Shown: positions 28,932-38,340, counted from the first letter of the stretch. The stretch: DNA of 64,000 nucleotides from Yoonia sp. SS1-5 (GCF_038443705.2 NZ_CP151767.2:3959501-4023500), one strand, 5' to 3'. A program made the numbers and translations. Notes: generated from the letters alone by a model not told the origin.

Positions 28932-29837
28932 CTAGCCGTTGGTGCGAATGTGGTCGACCAGCAGGAAGACAACGCGGTCAACTTCGCGCAACACCTGGTC
29001 AATGCCAAATTCCAGATCGGACAGTTCCTGCGCTTCCAGCTGCTCGCCTGCGGCGATCGTTTCGGCATAGGCGCGGATTTCTTCCCAACGATCATTAGTC
29101 CGATCCAACTGGATGGTGATCCGCTCGGTCGGTGGGGCAGGGATGCCCAGGTTCGGCATGCCGGACCGGAAGCCATCTAGCGAGGCCTGGAACTGGGACA
29201 GATTGGTGTTGAGGTTCGACAGGCTTGCATCCGTATCCATGCCAGCGGCCGTCAGGCAGACATTCTTGGACAGTTCTTGCAGCAACTCTTTCTGCTTTGA
29301 ATAGAGGTCAAGCAGGATCGAGTTTCCGAAACCATTGTCGCCGATGAACTGCGCGTAGTTTGTGCGCATCTGGATCACAAGTTCGTCGCTGTGATCATGG
29401 GCTGTCTCGGTCAGCGACATGATATTGCGCATGTCCTGTTCGGTGACGTCTTCGCCTTCGACGAATTTGTCATAGATCCGGTCAAGGGTCCGCCATGTCA
29501 GATCAAGATCGTTCCATGTTTCGCGGAAGTTTCGGTCAGTCTCGCCGGTGATACCAAGCTTTTCGTCACCTTCCAGAATGCCGCGATGTGCAATCTCAAA
29601 GCTGACCCGGGCACCCTGCATGTACAGTTCGTTGTCCCAGACATGGACATCAGTTTCGGCAAAACATACCGACTTTGCCATGCGTTCAATCAACATACGT
29701 TGGCGGGCGGCGAGGTCGATGCGTTTGGTGGCTTCTTCGACAGACAGTTCAGTGGGGCCTGACTGTGCCTGCAAAGCGAGCGGCAATGATACACATGACA
29801 ACATCGCTGAGACGCCCAATGTAAACATCATTTTCAT
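28932..29837 (-). CDS. Secreted protein with two PilJ-N (type IV pili MCP N-terminal) modules
   Basis: 301 residues. A Sec signal peptide (about 1-24, LPLALQAQS) precedes a helical periplasmic protein. The PilJ-N motif RIDLAARQRMLIERMAKSVC is at about 39-58, and a second related copy, LLDLYSKQKELLQELSKNVC, lies near 177-196. In PilJ, NarX and similar sensors this helical bundle senses ligands outside the membrane, but here no transmembrane or signalling domain follows. It probably acts with other envelope proteins. It is in line with the PstS/OmpA gene upstream (117 bp gap). Confidence 0.75.
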   Translation of the reverse strand: MKMMFTLGVSAMLSCVSLPLALQAQSGPTELSVEEATKRIDLAARQRMLIERMAKSVCFAETDVHVWDNELYMQGARVSFEIAHRGILEGDEKLGITGETDRNFRETWNDLDLTWRTLDRIYDKFVEGEDVTEQDMRNIMSLTETAHDHSDELVIQMRTNYAQFIGDNGFGNSILLDLYSKQKELLQELSKNVCLTAAGMDTDASLSNLNTNLSQFQASLDGFRSGMPNLGIPAPPTERITIQLDRTNDRWEEIRAYAETIAAGEQLEAQELSDLEFGIDQVLREVDRVVFLLVDHIRTNG

Positions 29838-29954
29838 GTTCAGTTTCCAATCTTCTCGTGCGGCTTTCTCGTTAGTCGGGTCTGCCGCACACTACTATAG
29901 GTTGAGCATTTGGGGAGTACCGTCCACGAGGGTCGCAGCCGGTACCGATGCTGC

Positions 29955-31544
29955 TTAGTTAGTTGCCACGATGTCGCGGACCCATACTTCAACACGGCGG
30001 TTGGTCGCACGACCTTCTGCTGTGGTGTTGCAGGTCAGCGGCGACGCTTCGCCATAGCCCAGTGTCCGGATCGGTGTGCTGTCCAGCGAGCCGGGCAGCG
30101 CAACTGAGCTGAGGATCTGGCGAACACGTTCTGCACGCTGTTCGCTCAGCCCGCGGTTGGCGGCTGGTGCACCGGCACTATCGGTAAAGCCGACAAGCAA
30201 GAGTTCCTTGTTTGCAAAGACTTCACCAGCGGCAAGCAGGTCAGCCAGACGCTGGACATCTTCAAGCGCGCGGGCCTCAAGCTGTGATGAGCCAGGCAGG
30301 AAGCGGAACGTCAGCGACACACGCTGCGCAGGCAGCAATTGTGTGACCATGTCGCCCAGTTCGCGCAGGTTCGTCTGTGCGTCTGTTGGCCACATCGCAG
30401 CGGCATAGCGGCGGCCCTGCTCGTCACTGCTGACGACGGATACTGTTTTGTCAACAAAACCGCTTTCGGCGATGACGTTCTGCGCGTCTGCGGTGTCCAG
30501 GTAGCTGATGAAGTCATCGGCCAGCTGTGGCAGATCGTCAGTTGCACGGTAGACCAGCAGACGGCGGGTGAATGGGTATTCTTCCGTCTTGATGGTGAAG
30601 GCGTTTGGTGGCGTCTGGATGCCACATTCGCCCAGGATGGACATTGCCTTGCCGGCAGTCTGACCCGAGAAGTTCACAAAGCCGATGCCGAATGGATCAG
30701 CGGCGACAGCGTCGGATACAGCGGCGTCATCAGACAGCGTTTCGGCCTGTGTGGTCAGACGCAGGGATGCAGGGGCCATGACCTGTTCGGCAAAGTTCTG
30801 CGCGATAGAGCTGTCATTGGCCGGGGTGTAGATGTTGATCGGTGCGTTTGGACCACCAAGATCGCGCCAGTTTGTGATCTGGCCTGCAAAGATGCGGGCA
30901 ATATCAATCCGAGAGATCGCGTTGACCGGGTTGCCGGGTGCTGCGACGATGACCAGACCGTCCAGTGCAAGAACAACCTGACGATCTTCGGTTGTTGGGT
31001 TCGGCTTGCCAACGGTCGAGAAGACACGCGCCTGCTCTTCTGTCATCGGGCGGTCGGAAATTGCCAGAAGCGAGCGGTCATCAACCAGACGACGCATGCC
31101 GTCCAGCGGCTGTGCGCCAACCAGTGAAACTGTCCCGACATCTGCGCCATTTGCAGAGGCGATGGAAACAGAGCCATTGTTCACGTTAGCAGAACCGCTG
31201 ACACCGGATGCGAAATCCTGGAACAGCGATGGCAGCAGGCCATCAACGACATATGGGTTACCGGCGACTTCAAAAGCGCTGGCCGTGCCAGGCTCGGCGG
31301 CCTCGGTCGGGCAGGCACCGGCAATACATTCCACCTGAGAGGCGTCAATCTGGATTTCACCGATTGCGGTCTCGAGTGTGTAACGATTGCCGTCGAAATC
31401 CATCAGGTTCGCGGTAATATCAGAAGATCCGTCCATCGCGCGCAGTGTGACTTCCTCTGCATAGGCAGCGGTTGTTTGCGCGAGTGCGGCGACAGACAGC
31501 ACACCGGCCATCATTGTCGTTTGCATCAGCGAAGTTTTTAGCAT
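29955..31544 (-). CDS. PstS-like phosphate-binding domain fused to OmpA-like C-terminal domain
   Basis: 529 residues from ATG 31544. A signal peptide (MLKTSLMQTTMMAGVLSVAA) is followed by a short region with a Cys pair, then a periplasmic-binding-protein domain of the PstS type (about 75-370) with GQITNWRDLGGPNAPINIY and FRRLLVY-like blocks. A C-terminal OmpA/MotB domain (about 405-520) has LLLVGFTDSAG, NRGLSEQRAERVRQIL and LGYGEASP...NRRVEVWV, and binds peptidoglycan. The gene may start at 31586 (MIASKQ), but GAGGG before 31544 and the signal peptide favour the shorter form. Confidence 0.82.
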   Translation of the reverse strand: MLKTSLMQTTMMAGVLSVAALAQTTAAYAEEVTLRAMDGSSDITANLMDFDGNRYTLETAIGEIQIDASQVECIAGACPTEAAEPGTASAFEVAGNPYVVDGLLPSLFQDFASGVSGSANVNNGSVSIASANGADVGTVSLVGAQPLDGMRRLVDDRSLLAISDRPMTEEQARVFSTVGKPNPTTEDRQVVLALDGLVIVAAPGNPVNAISRIDIARIFAGQITNWRDLGGPNAPINIYTPANDSSIAQNFAEQVMAPASLRLTTQAETLSDDAAVSDAVAADPFGIGFVNFSGQTAGKAMSILGECGIQTPPNAFTIKTEEYPFTRRLLVYRATDDLPQLADDFISYLDTADAQNVIAESGFVDKTVSVVSSDEQGRRYAAAMWPTDAQTNLRELGDMVTQLLPAQRVSLTFRFLPGSSQLEARALEDVQRLADLLAAGEVFANKELLLVGFTDSAGAPAANRGLSEQRAERVRQILSSVALPGSLDSTPIRTLGYGEASPLTCNTTAEGRATNRRVEVWVRDIVATN

Positions 31545-31657
31545 GGACAACCCTCGTTTCGACTTATTTTGCTTTGAAGCGATCATTATTTTGACCTCTA
31601 TACTGGAGTGTGGTGTTGGCGTGCGGCGCCAATGGACCGCACGCAATTACTAGATAC

Positions 31658-32890
31658 TTAGGACTGCCACCAACGGCGTGGCTCGACGTTTTCGGGCTTC
31701 ATGTCCGCAGGGACCTGACGCGCGATGTCGTAGATTTCCTGGTAGGTGTCGATGCCACCGGCCCAGCCGTTCAGGCGATCACGCCACTCGTTCCACGGAC
31801 CCGGGTTGAATTCTGGCGATGACATTTCTTCGGCCATGCGGATCTGCTCGGCGTCCAGGAAGGCAGGGCGCACATTGTTGGTGTCAAACAGGGTGCCCGG
31901 AAGCACAGGGTCAGAGAAACCAACCGTCTTGACCAATGCAGCCTCGTTTGCAGCCTGGACGTGGATCTGTGTGAAGTAGGCGGATTCCATGACCGCATCC
32001 TGCAACTCACCGCTGAGCTTGTCGAATGACTGGGACGCCATCGAGGTATGCTCGGTACCGCAGAAGAATTTCAGGTCAACCGATTGCGAAACCACAGGCG
32101 ACATGCCTGCATAAGCCACGGCAGATGCCCATGTTTCCGCGCCGTCGATCAGACCCAGACGCAGACCGTCCAGTGTCTCGCTCCATGCAACGGGCACGGG
32201 GTTCAGGTTCAGCAGGCGCATTGCAATCCGGCCCAGCTGCGTGCCGGTCACGCGGTTGCGTGTACCAAAAAGCTCTTCCAGTTTGGTGACAGTTGGCTTT
32301 TCAGCAAATGTCTGGCCCAGCTGGATGCCGCGCAATTCGCAATGGGTGAACAGGAACTTCAAGCCGTGACGCTTTTCAAGCGGATCCCGCAGCAGGCGCT
32401 GCGATTCAGGGCTGTAGAAGAAGTGGTACTGCGACGCACGGCCCGGGAACATGTAGGCGTAATCCAGCACGTTCAGGTAAGCGGCGCCACCGGCGGAGTT
32501 CTGTGTCGACGCGGCGTAGATGTCGATGATCCCCAGCTGCGCCATGTCCACGCAGGTCAGCTGACCACAAATCTGGTTGCTGCCGATAAACTCGACGCGA
32601 ATTTCGCCGTCGGTCCGCTCTTCCAGATCAAGCGCAAATTGCAGCGCGCCTGCGCGTTCGATCAGCAGGTTGTCTTTGTTGAAGCCCGATGCGCCAAAGC
32701 GCAATGTGTGGCGTGCCGGCTTTGAGAAGCGGCGCTCGTAGTTGGACTCAGCCGCCTGTGCGACATCGGCAACCGTGAATGCACCACCCAATGTGGCGGC
32801 ACCAAGAAGCGTCGATGACAAGCCATACTGCCCAGACAGCTTAAGCATATCGCGGCGTGACAGCCCCTGAAGTTTTTTCGTCGTTTGCAT
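31658..32890 (-). CDS. Tat-exported TRAP-type (DctP family) substrate-binding protein, orphan
   Basis: 410 residues from ATG 32890. The twin-arginine signal LSRRDMLKLSG is at about 10-20, with a hydrophobic stretch and AQAAE cleavage region. The rest matches DctP-like TRAP binding proteins: LRFGASGFNKDNLL, LEERTDGEIRVEFIG and the DGLRLGLIDGAETW block. No DctQ or DctM membrane gene is nearby, so it cannot be paired here. It heads the row of three exported-protein genes on this strand. Binding partner unknown. Confidence 0.8.
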   Translation of the reverse strand: MQTTKKLQGLSRRDMLKLSGQYGLSSTLLGAATLGGAFTVADVAQAAESNYERRFSKPARHTLRFGASGFNKDNLLIERAGALQFALDLEERTDGEIRVEFIGSNQICGQLTCVDMAQLGIIDIYAASTQNSAGGAAYLNVLDYAYMFPGRASQYHFFYSPESQRLLRDPLEKRHGLKFLFTHCELRGIQLGQTFAEKPTVTKLEELFGTRNRVTGTQLGRIAMRLLNLNPVPVAWSETLDGLRLGLIDGAETWASAVAYAGMSPVVSQSVDLKFFCGTEHTSMASQSFDKLSGELQDAVMESAYFTQIHVQAANEAALVKTVGFSDPVLPGTLFDTNNVRPAFLDAEQIRMAEEMSSPEFNPGPWNEWRDRLNGWAGGIDTYQEIYDIARQVPADMKPENVEPRRWWQS

Positions 32891-33483
32891 AAACCTTACC
32901 CTTCGGTTCGGCGTCCGGATCCCGTTCCGTCCGCAATAGATTTGATATCCTGTAGCGATTCTTAATCCGCGGTTCTGGCGGAATTGGGTCAAAATATTGA
33001 ACAATGCGCCTCAATTGTCGCAATCGTCGAAAACAAGTTTCGGTTATGCTTAACACATGAGGAGTTGCTGAATCTATGCGCGCTGATCGACAGGGGTCCA
33101 ACCGGCGATGCAGCATGACGCATCCATTAAAATCATTTTATTACAACATATTACAAGCTACTTTACGGGGCTGACAAGTGGTGACGGCGATACATGCGGG
33201 TCTTCGCATCGTCGGTTGCTGCGGAAGATTTCGGGTCTTGGCGGCATCTGACCCGCGAAATTGCGTGACGTCAACCGCGTTGATCGGCAGCCATTTTGGG
33301 CGTTGTAGGCAGGATTAAGGCAAAATTGATAAAAGTTGATGCGAGGCTTTGGGTCCGAACGCGCAACAATCCAATTTGGGCGGGGTTGGTCGGTTGGGCT
33401 GAATTTCGGGAAAACGATGCGGTAAAAGCCTTGTCGGCCCGCGCGACGTCATGGCCCGCGGATCGCCTCTGCGTTGCGGCGTA
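32891..33483. other. Intergenic stretch, no gene seen
   Basis: About 590 bp between the TRAP-type gene and the Slam-like gene. Both flanking genes are on the minus strand, so it holds the leader of the former and the tail of the latter. It includes an AT-rich stretch near 33124-33170. Short open frames on the plus strand overlap or face the Slam-like gene and look like shadows. No RNA gene or terminator could be defended. Confidence 0.4.
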
Positions 33484-34869
33484 TCAGAAGGCAGAGTTCA
33501 GCGTCAGACCCACAGAAAAACTGTCGCGGGTGAAACGGCTCACGTTGCTTTCTGCAGTGCTGCCCGAAATTGAAAGGCCCGGGCTGAAACCCGCATATTC
33601 GATATCAGGAAAGCCGACATTCGCCCCGTAGAAGAACGTGGTGTCTTGGCGCCCGCCATCAACCGGCCCGATCAGAACATAGACCGGGTAGTCAGCCTTG
33701 CGGATGCCTGCGTTCAACCCCAGTGTAACGGGGCCAAGCTGCTGGCCGAAACTGAACGAGCTTTGAAACGCCCATTCATCGTAGTTGAAATTTGGTGATT
33801 CACTGTCCCGCTGCGAAAGGGTCAGACTACCCCCCAACCGGTTGCCGTTGTCCCATTGATACGACAATCCGGCCACAAAGGTCGTCGCCTCGACATTCCG
33901 AATGCCAATGGACTCATAATATTGCCATTCGCGTCTGCCGGACAGTTGCAGGTCAACACTATCGGAAAGCGGAACACGTTGGCTGATAGCGAAGCGGGTG
34001 AAGTCGTAATAAGGATCACCGCCGAAGTCGACAGAACCGGCGCTCCAGCGTAGTTGCACCGCGCTGTCCGCCAGCACCCGATCGTAGATAACCGAGGCTT
34101 CGACTGCATCAAAAGAGAAGGCGTCTGCATCCAGCGTGACTTGCGCGCCGGGATTGGTCGGATCGTCGACAACTTCATCCTCAAGCTTGACGCGCGCGCC
34201 TTGATAGCTGGCGGCCAGCGATAAACGATCCGTTGCGGTGCCAAAAAGCCGATATTGGGTTTGAACAGCAAAAGTTGCGCGCAGACCCGAGAGGGCCAAG
34301 GCGTCTGCCGACAATGTCCCCGTCAGAACTTGCCCGGCTGCGGTGATTTCAGCGTCCTCTGCGCCGCCATTGACGTTGTTTGAGGGCACGATGGAAAAGG
34401 ACAGGTTCGTTGACCAGGGGTTGAGATTGCGCAGCCCTCTGGCATCGCGCAGGGTGCGGGCGCGTTCCTCTTCATTGGGGACCACATTCAGCGCGCGGCG
34501 CAGCCAGAACGTGGCCAGCGTATAACGTTGCTGGTTTGCAGCGGCCAATGCCGTCAGGCGGGCAGCCTCATATCGCTGCGGGTCAGTTTGGGACAGCGCA
34601 TAAGCACGGGCGCCAGCCTTGCGCCCGGTTTCCGGATCACCCGCGCGCGGGGCGGCCGCCGCCAAAACCAGCAATGCGGTCCGGTCGTCGGGATTTGCCC
34701 GCAACAAGCCATTGGCAATCTGCAGGGCCAGTTCAACATCCCCAGCAAAAAGGGCCCGCGTTGCGATAACACGGGCCTCTTCAATGGGAATGTCGATGGT
34801 CTGTTGGGCGGCTGCGGTCTGGCAAAAAATGCAAGCAGCCGCAACCAGTGCCGGTTTAGTCAAGCCCAT
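33484..34869 (-). CDS. Slam-like outer-membrane protein (TPR domain plus beta-barrel)
   Basis: 461 residues. A signal peptide (about 1-21) and a TPR-like helical region (about 28-130; RATRALFAGDVELALQIANGL type repeats) precede a long strand-rich region from about 155 to the end, with alternating hydrophobic residues and a terminal Phe (LNSAF), the usual signature of outer-membrane barrels. The TPR-plus-barrel layout matches Slam proteins, which move lipoproteins to the cell surface. It overlaps the lipoprotein gene by 14 bases, and Slam genes sit next to their substrates. An in-frame TTG lies just upstream. Confidence 0.7.
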   Translation of the reverse strand: MGLTKPALVAAACIFCQTAAAQQTIDIPIEEARVIATRALFAGDVELALQIANGLLRANPDDRTALLVLAAAAPRAGDPETGRKAGARAYALSQTDPQRYEAARLTALAAANQQRYTLATFWLRRALNVVPNEEERARTLRDARGLRNLNPWSTNLSFSIVPSNNVNGGAEDAEITAAGQVLTGTLSADALALSGLRATFAVQTQYRLFGTATDRLSLAASYQGARVKLEDEVVDDPTNPGAQVTLDADAFSFDAVEASVIYDRVLADSAVQLRWSAGSVDFGGDPYYDFTRFAISQRVPLSDSVDLQLSGRREWQYYESIGIRNVEATTFVAGLSYQWDNGNRLGGSLTLSQRDSESPNFNYDEWAFQSSFSFGQQLGPVTLGLNAGIRKADYPVYVLIGPVDGGRQDTTFFYGANVGFPDIEYAGFSPGLSISGSTAESNVSRFTRDSFSVGLTLNSAF

Positions 34870-35794
34870 CAATATTGTCTACGTCCTCCACGAGGCCCGT
34901 CGTACACACCGGATCGGATCCAGCCGTACCACATTGGTTTGTCACGAATATGCCATATTCGTTCTCACCTTCAACCGTACTAATGAAATCGCCTTCCATG
35001 AACAGGCCACCTGCGAGTCCATTGGCATTATTTCCGCCAAGAATACCGGCATAGTTGCCAACCGTTTCTTGCACACCCAATTCAACTTCGCCTTCAAAGC
35101 GACCACTTGAGTCAATCTCGGTGACAATCAAGTTCAGATTTTCGAGGTCCGTGGCGGTGCCACTGATCGTCGCAGAGCGATTGTAGATTGCGCCGTTCAG
35201 CGTGCCATCGGTAAAGTCGGCGTTGATGAATACCTGTCCAGTGACGCGAGACGATGCAACAGGCAGAATGGCAGGGTCAACGGGTGGGGCGGGCAGTTCC
35301 GCAGTCGTGCCGCCATTCAGCAGGCCAACATAGTTCCCTGCATAGGATGCAAGCCCCTCGGTCGGGGCATCATATTGGCCCGAACGCGAATATGTCACAC
35401 CGCCAAAGTAACGGTTGAACTGGCCACCATCCATGACAACGATCGCTTCCACACCGCCGGATTCACTCTCGGCGGCGAATGCGGTGAAAGACCGGTCAAG
35501 CGGGTCATCCTGCTGGACATAAACATCATAGCCGTCCAACGTACCTGCAGCCGTATACTCCTGCAGCAATTCGTCACCATCCAGCGAAAGGAGGCGCACG
35601 CTCAATGTGCCGGCGTCCGGATCGTAATCCGCAACTCTCAATTCACCGGCCACACGCGCGGGAACACCGTTTACGGTTTCGCCACCTTCAGGTGTTTCCG
35701 GCTCTTCAACAGTAGGATCGAACGAAAGCGGTTGATCATTGTCACAGGCTGCCAGCAGCGCCAGCAGCGCCGTAGCCGTTGCAAATCTTTTCAT
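34856..35794 (-). CDS. Surface lipoprotein candidate, TbpB-like C-terminal barrel
   Basis: 312 residues. Lipobox LLAAC with Cys17; the residue after the Cys is Asp. A Pro/Glu/Thr-rich linker follows, then two strand-rich repeats. Near the C-terminus GNYAGILGGNNANGLAGGLF resembles the G-x-F-x-G-x-x-A-x-E-x-x-G-x-F motif of TbpB/HpuA-type Slam-dependent lipoproteins. A C-terminal Cys pair (NQCGTAG...VCTTG) is likely disulfide bonded. It is the first gene of a two-gene unit with the Slam-like gene. The bound ligand is unknown; TbpB relatives bind host proteins, but no such target can be inferred here. Confidence 0.62.
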   Translation of the reverse strand: MKRFATATALLALLAACDNDQPLSFDPTVEEPETPEGGETVNGVPARVAGELRVADYDPDAGTLSVRLLSLDGDELLQEYTAAGTLDGYDVYVQQDDPLDRSFTAFAAESESGGVEAIVVMDGGQFNRYFGGVTYSRSGQYDAPTEGLASYAGNYVGLLNGGTTAELPAPPVDPAILPVASSRVTGQVFINADFTDGTLNGAIYNRSATISGTATDLENLNLIVTEIDSSGRFEGEVELGVQETVGNYAGILGGNNANGLAGGLFMEGDFISTVEGENEYGIFVTNQCGTAGSDPVCTTGLVEDVDNIDGLD

Positions 35795-35827
35795 GGTCGT
35801 CTGCCTCTTTTGTATTTTTATTTGGTC

Positions 35828-35858
35828 ATAACATCTTGCGCGGCATTTCGCATGTCAA
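35828..35858 (-). promoter_or_regulatory. Possible promoter of the lipoprotein-Slam operon
   Basis: On the minus strand TTGACA lies at 35858-35853, a perfect -35 box; TGTTAT at 35833-35828 is a weak -10 with a 19-base spacer. It is about 30-60 bases before the lipoprotein ATG. The remaining divergent gap to thyX (35859-36119) shows nothing else I can support. Confidence 0.32.
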
Positions 35859-36119
35859 CGTTCAACCAAACGGAGGGTCGTAATCATCGGGACCTATGGG
35901 GGTTTTGCCACAGGCTTGCGCATTTCAGTGACCGCGAAATTAGGCCTTTGTTAGGCAACAATGCAATGAATCAAGGGCGACTGTCCCGTCAACCTGCGTG
36001 GGAACCCGCATCGCGCTGCTGTGGCAGACCCGCATCGGAATTTCCCCATATCCGAGGTTTTGCCCCTGCCACGCATTGCCTATAGTCGCCGCAGACTCAG
36101 TCAAATGCCGGAGACACGG

Positions 36120-37025
36120 ATGCCCATTACCCCAGATCAACAGGCCGAAATCGACGAATTGCGCAGCGCGCCGCGGCCGACGCTGCGGGCCGTGGCCGAA
36201 GGGATGGAGACGCATCTCTACAAAGCTTATGACGTGCTGGATCACGGGTTCATCCGGGTCATCGACTATATGGGCGACGATGCGGCCATCTGTCAGGCGG
36301 CCCGCGTGTCCTACGGCAAGGGGACCAAATCAGTGTCCAACGATGCCGGGCTGATCCGCTACCTGATGCGGCACTGGCATTCGACCCCGTTCGAGATGTG
36401 CGAGATCAAGCTACACGTTAAACTGCCCGTCTTCGTGGCCCGGCAATGGATCCGGCACCGGACCGCGAATGTGAACGAATACTCCGCGCGCTATTCAATC
36501 CTGGACCGGGAGTTCTACATCCCCGAGCCCGACAAACTGGCCGCGCAATCCGTGATCAACAATCAGGGCAGGGGCGAGGCGCTGACCGGGGAAGAGGCCG
36601 CCCGGGTGCTCGAATATCTCAAAGGGGACGCAGCGCGCTGCTATGACCACTACGCCGAAATGATCGACCAGGAAGGGCAGCGGGGGCTGGCCCGCGAACT
36701 CGCCCGCATGAACCTGCCCGCCAATATCTATACGCAATGGTATTGGAAGGTGGACCTGCACAACCTGTTCCACTTCCTGCGGCTGCGGGCAGACAGCCAC
36801 GCGCAATATGAAATCCGGGTCTATGCGGAAGAGATCTGTAAAGTCGTCGCCGACTGGGTACCCGCGGCCTACGGCGCGTTCGAGGACTACCGGATGGGCG
36901 GCGCCACACTCTCGTCTAAGGCGATTGACTGCGTAAGGCGTATGCTAAAAGGTGAGGAGATAACGCAGGAAACCTCCGGGATGTCTAAGGGCGAATGGAG
37001 GGAGTTTGAAGAGGTGATTGGGTGA
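36120..37025 (+). CDS. thyX: FAD-dependent thymidylate synthase ThyX
   Basis: 301 residues from ATG 36120, preceded by GGAGACACGG. It makes dTMP from dUMP using FAD, NADPH and methylene-tetrahydrofolate. The ThyX motif is visible in [19 protein letters not shown], which contains the R-H-R-x(7)-S-x-R pattern. The last about 40 codons switch to AGG, CTA, ATA and AAA-rich usage, unlike the rest of the gene, and the stop overlaps the start of the AT-rich ATPase gene (GTGA). The tail may come from a recombination event that delivered the next gene. Confidence 0.95.
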   Translation: MPITPDQQAEIDELRSAPRPTLRAVAEGMETHLYKAYDVLDHGFIRVIDYMGDDAAICQAARVSYGKGTKSVSNDAGLIRYLMRHWHSTPFEMCEIKLHVKLPVFVARQWIRHRTANVNEYSARYSILDREFYIPEPDKLAAQSVINNQGRGEALTGEEAARVLEYLKGDAARCYDHYAEMIDQEGQRGLARELARMNLPANIYTQWYWKVDLHNLFHFLRLRADSHAQYEIRVYAEEICKVVADWVPAAYGAFEDYRMGGATLSSKAIDCVRRMLKGEEITQETSGMSKGEWREFEEVIG

Positions 37026-38305
37026 GAGTATACAAGACCGATGAAGTGTTTGGTGTTTCTAGAGATAAACCCATTAATTATGTAGTGCGCGACTCGGTAG
37101 ATGAGAAGCTAATCAACGACATTACTCTGAATAAGCATGTGATCATCTACGGTAGTTCCAAACAGGGTAAGACCTGCTTGAGAAAGCACTGCCTCGATGA
37201 TAGTGATTACATTTTGGTTCAGTGCCAGAATCGTTGGGGTTTGGAAAAACTCGCTGAAGCCATCTTGAAGGAGGCAGGCTTCAAGGTGGAAGTATCTGAA
37301 ACGAAAACGATTGAGCAAAAGAACAAGCTCGTTGCGAAGATTTCTACTGGGCTAAAGGCTTTGGGTTTTTTTGAGGTCGCTTCAGAAACAGGCGTAGAGA
37401 CAGAATCTAATGAGTCGAACTCTAAGCAGTTGGCTCCCATAGAACTGGATCCATCAGATCCAAATGACTTGGTTAATGCGCTGGAAGCGATTGGGTTTGA
37501 TAAGTTTATCGTGCTTGAAGACTTTCACTACTTACCGCAAGAAACCCAAGAGAGCTACGCGTTTTTTCTGAAGACGATACACGAACGCTCCGGAATTTGC
37601 TTCATAATTGTGGCTGTTTGGCGCGAGGAGAACAGAATAATTCTTTTGAATGGCGATTTATCTGGCCGCGTTGTTTCAGTTGACGCTGATGAATGGAAGA
37701 CGGATGAACTGAGGAAGGTAATATCTGAAGGCGAGAGCCTCCTGAATGTTAAGTTTAAGGAAGAGTTTAAGACCGGCCTAATTAAAGGCAGCTTGGGGAG
37801 TGTCTATATCGTGCAAGAAAGCTGTTTGCGAGCATGCAAGGCGGGCGAAATCTACCAAACTGAGGCAATGCAAAGGACGGTTGAATCCCATCGTTTAGCT
37901 GAGAGCTTCATTGAGGAGGTTGTCGCAGAATCTGGACCTAGGTACTCCACATTTTTGACCAACTTTGCGGCTGGCTTTCAAGATACGGCGTTAGAAATGT
38001 ATAAGTGGTTACTCCACCCGGTAATAACCAGTTCTATTTCCGATTTAGAAAAAGGTTTGGGCTATCGGCAAATCCGCGAAGCTCTAGAGGCTGTGCATCC
38101 AAGTGGTAGCGAGCTAAACGCGGGAAACGTGACACAGGCTTTGTCGGCAATTCCGGCGCTGCAAGCGAAAAAGAAGATTAAACCATTTGTTCTCGACTAT
38201 GATCAGGCGAACAAGAGGCTTTCAGTTGTAGATCGTGGATTTCTGATCTGGCTATCTACTCAGGATATTGATGCCTTGTGTGCTGATATTGGAATAGCTT
38301 CATAG
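37022..38305 (+). CDS. P-loop ATPase with C-terminal winged-helix-like domain, horizontally acquired
   Basis: 427 residues from GTG 37022, overlapping the thyX stop (GTGA). Walker A GSSKQGKT is at 44-51, Walker [10 protein letters not shown] at 162-170 (Asp167), a possible sensor-1 strand at about 195-205 ([10 protein letters not shown]). The C-terminal third (about 340-427) has a helical winged-helix look with [15 protein letters not shown]. This is an AAA/STAND-like arrangement, but no named family could be assigned. Codons are AT-rich (AAG, ATA, TCT, GAA), sharply different from neighbours. A mobile accessory role such as defence is possible but unproven. Confidence 0.72.
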   Translation: MRVYKTDEVFGVSRDKPINYVVRDSVDEKLINDITLNKHVIIYGSSKQGKTCLRKHCLDDSDYILVQCQNRWGLEKLAEAILKEAGFKVEVSETKTIEQKNKLVAKISTGLKALGFFEVASETGVETESNESNSKQLAPIELDPSDPNDLVNALEAIGFDKFIVLEDFHYLPQETQESYAFFLKTIHERSGICFIIVAVWREENRIILLNGDLSGRVVSVDADEWKTDELRKVISEGESLLNVKFKEEFKTGLIKGSLGSVYIVQESCLRACKAGEIYQTEAMQRTVESHRLAESFIEEVVAESGPRYSTFLTNFAAGFQDTALEMYKWLLHPVITSSISDLEKGLGYRQIREALEAVHPSGSELNAGNVTQALSAIPALQAKKKIKPFVLDYDQANKRLSVVDRGFLIWLSTQDIDALCADIGIAS

Positions 38306-38317
38306 ACTCAAACACCC

Positions 38318-38334
38318 GCCCGGCATCGCCGGGC
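38318..38334 (+). terminator. GC-rich hairpin after the ATPase gene
   Basis: A perfect 7-bp stem GCCCGGC/GCCGGGC with three-base loop, 13 bases past the ATPase stop. There is no U-run, so termination is only possible. Confidence 0.3.
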
Positions 38335-38340
38335 AGTGCC

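Noticed and set aside
33296-33631. Plus-strand open frame of 111 codons in the gap before the Slam-like gene
   Set aside because: Runs into the Slam-like gene in antisense, with no ribosome-binding site or family match.
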